A stretch of DNA of 8,115 nucleotides from JBBSIG01 sp038232215. GTDB lineage: Bacteria > Actinomycetota > Thermoleophilia > Gaiellales > Gaiellaceae. Shown here one piece after another: positions 7,834 through 8,115 of this stretch; the stretch's first letter is position 1, and each line of letters opens with the position of its first letter. The translations under genes and the position numbers were made by a program. The notes under the pieces are model-generated. The model had not been told where the DNA came from, searched no databases, and saw only the letters and a program-made list of their open reading frames with translations. The DNA lies in contig JBBSIG010000113.1 in assembly GCA_038232215.1 (NCBI GenBank), positions 1 to 8,115 of the forward strand. The letters are read 5' to 3'.

Positions 7834-7929
7834 AAGCAGAAGCTTCGCCTTTAGAATCGTCCGCAAAGCACCTGCACTTTCTAGCTTCGGAAACAGCCAA
7901 AGGCGCAGCCTGAAAGCCAAGCTACTTCC
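7822..7929. repeat. 108-bp AT-richer element with imperfect 31-bp terminal inverted repeats
   Basis: The arms 7822-7852 and 7899-7929 match in inverted orientation at 23 of 31 positions by hand alignment: a perfect outer 12 bp, a poorly matched middle, and an inner block ending GCCTTT. The 46-bp centre has no strong pairing. GC is 56 of 108 bases (52%), against about 70% in neighbouring genes. I see no target-site duplication and no transposase. It could be a small non-autonomous mobile repeat, a structured RNA or an operator region. I cannot match it to a named family. Confidence 0.6.
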
Positions 7930-7930
7930 C
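7918..7930 (-). repeat. Inner inverted-repeat arm C
   Basis: Plus-strand CAAGCTACTTCCC is the partner of arm B. It also matches arm D in inverted orientation except at one position, so on RNA it could pair with either. Confidence 0.9.
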
Positions 7931-7965
7931 AACTGACCCGCTCGCCTCGCCGTGATCATCTCTCC

Positions 7966-7978
7966 GGGAAGTAGCTAG
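7966..7978 (+). repeat. Outer inverted-repeat arm D, carrying the aminotransferase stop codon
   Basis: GGGAAGTAGCTAG is the exact reverse complement of arm A. Its CTAG end includes the TAG stop (7975-7977, minus strand) of the upstream aminotransferase, so the repeat supplies the end of that gene. Confidence 0.9.
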
Positions 7979-8115
7979 ACGCCGACCCCGACGGCCGCGC
8001 GGACGGCCGCGACTACGCGCTCCTGCTGCTCGGCCTCGATCCCCGCCCAGAGCGGCACCGAGAAGTTCTCGCGTGCGGCGCGCTCGGTCTCGGGGAGCGA
8101 GCCCTCGCCGTAGCC
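7975..8115 (-). CDS. DegT/DnrJ/EryC1-type PLP-dependent sugar aminotransferase, C-terminal 46 residues only
   Basis: Only the C-terminal end is in the window; the gene continues past the right edge. The readable 46 residues (GYGEGSLPETERAARENFSV, then a PLWAGI...EQQERVVAAVR pattern, ending VGVGV) match the closing segment of DegT-family enzymes. In these a conserved LP.TE.A....SLP run precedes a final helix. Such enzymes aminate 4-keto (or 3-keto) nucleotide sugars using PLP and usually glutamate. The lysine and cofactor site lie outside the window, so activity cannot be judged. It is transcribed towards the 4,6-dehydratase, which would supply its keto-sugar substrate as in PglF/PglE pairs. 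The stop codon lies inside repeat arm D. Confidence 0.75.
   Translation of the reverse strand, partial: GYGEGSLPETERAARENFSVPLWAGIEAEQQERVVAAVRAAVGVGV

Noticed and set aside
7770..7978. Integron attC site or CRISPR-like array
   Set aside because: There are no GTTRRRY/RYYYAAC core sites, integrase or regular direct repeats with spacers. The copies alternate in orientation.
7770..7978. Rho-independent terminator after the aminotransferase
   Set aside because: The inverted arms are separated by tens of bases and no T-tract follows any possible stem on the minus-strand transcript.

Overview
The window is about 70% GC outside one short segment. Its genes have strong G/C third positions, and it carries a UvrD2-like helicase with an HRDC tail, CPA1-type antiporter sequence and a glycan-type amidotransferase. 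This suggests a high-GC Actinomycetota genome, possibly a deep branch such as Thermoleophilia. No rRNA or marker gene is present, so the assignment is an inference.

Layout. At the left edge, on the minus strand, is a CPA1/NhaP-type cation:proton antiporter whose frame is open to the window edge except for one in-frame TAG at 323-325. A 56-bp divergent gap follows. Then, on the plus strand, comes a complete glutamine-dependent asparagine-synthetase-type amidotransferase (asnB-like), overlapping by ATGA a complete DUF354 protein of GT-B-like appearance. The DUF354 gene converges with a minus-strand UvrD2-like helicase so tightly that their stop codons share one CTAG. Upstream of the helicase on the same strand, 40 bp away, is a complete membrane-anchored nucleotide-sugar 4,6-dehydratase of the CapD/WbpM/PglF family. 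At the right edge is the C-terminal end of a DegT/DnrJ/EryC1 aminotransferase, transcribed towards the dehydratase.

How the genes may work together. Aminotransferase plus 4,6-dehydratase is the classic pair that makes a 4-amino-4,6-dideoxy nucleotide sugar, as PglE/PglF do. The amidotransferase and DUF354 protein would fit amidation of a glycan precursor and a glycan transfer or processing step. The window therefore looks like part of a surface-polysaccharide or glycoconjugate locus with a DNA-repair helicase and an antiporter beside or within it.

The most unusual structure is the 197-bp gap between aminotransferase and dehydratase. It contains four copies of a 12-13-bp motif (core GGAAGTAGCT) in alternating orientation. 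They form two almost concentric inverted repeats: an outer perfect 13-bp pair and an inner perfect 12-bp pair. The outer arms carry the stop codon of the upstream gene and the probable ribosome-binding site of the downstream gene. The inner part falls to about 52% GC. I do not recognise it as a known element. A nested small mobile-type repeat, a protein operator array or an RNA switch controlling the dehydratase are all possible.
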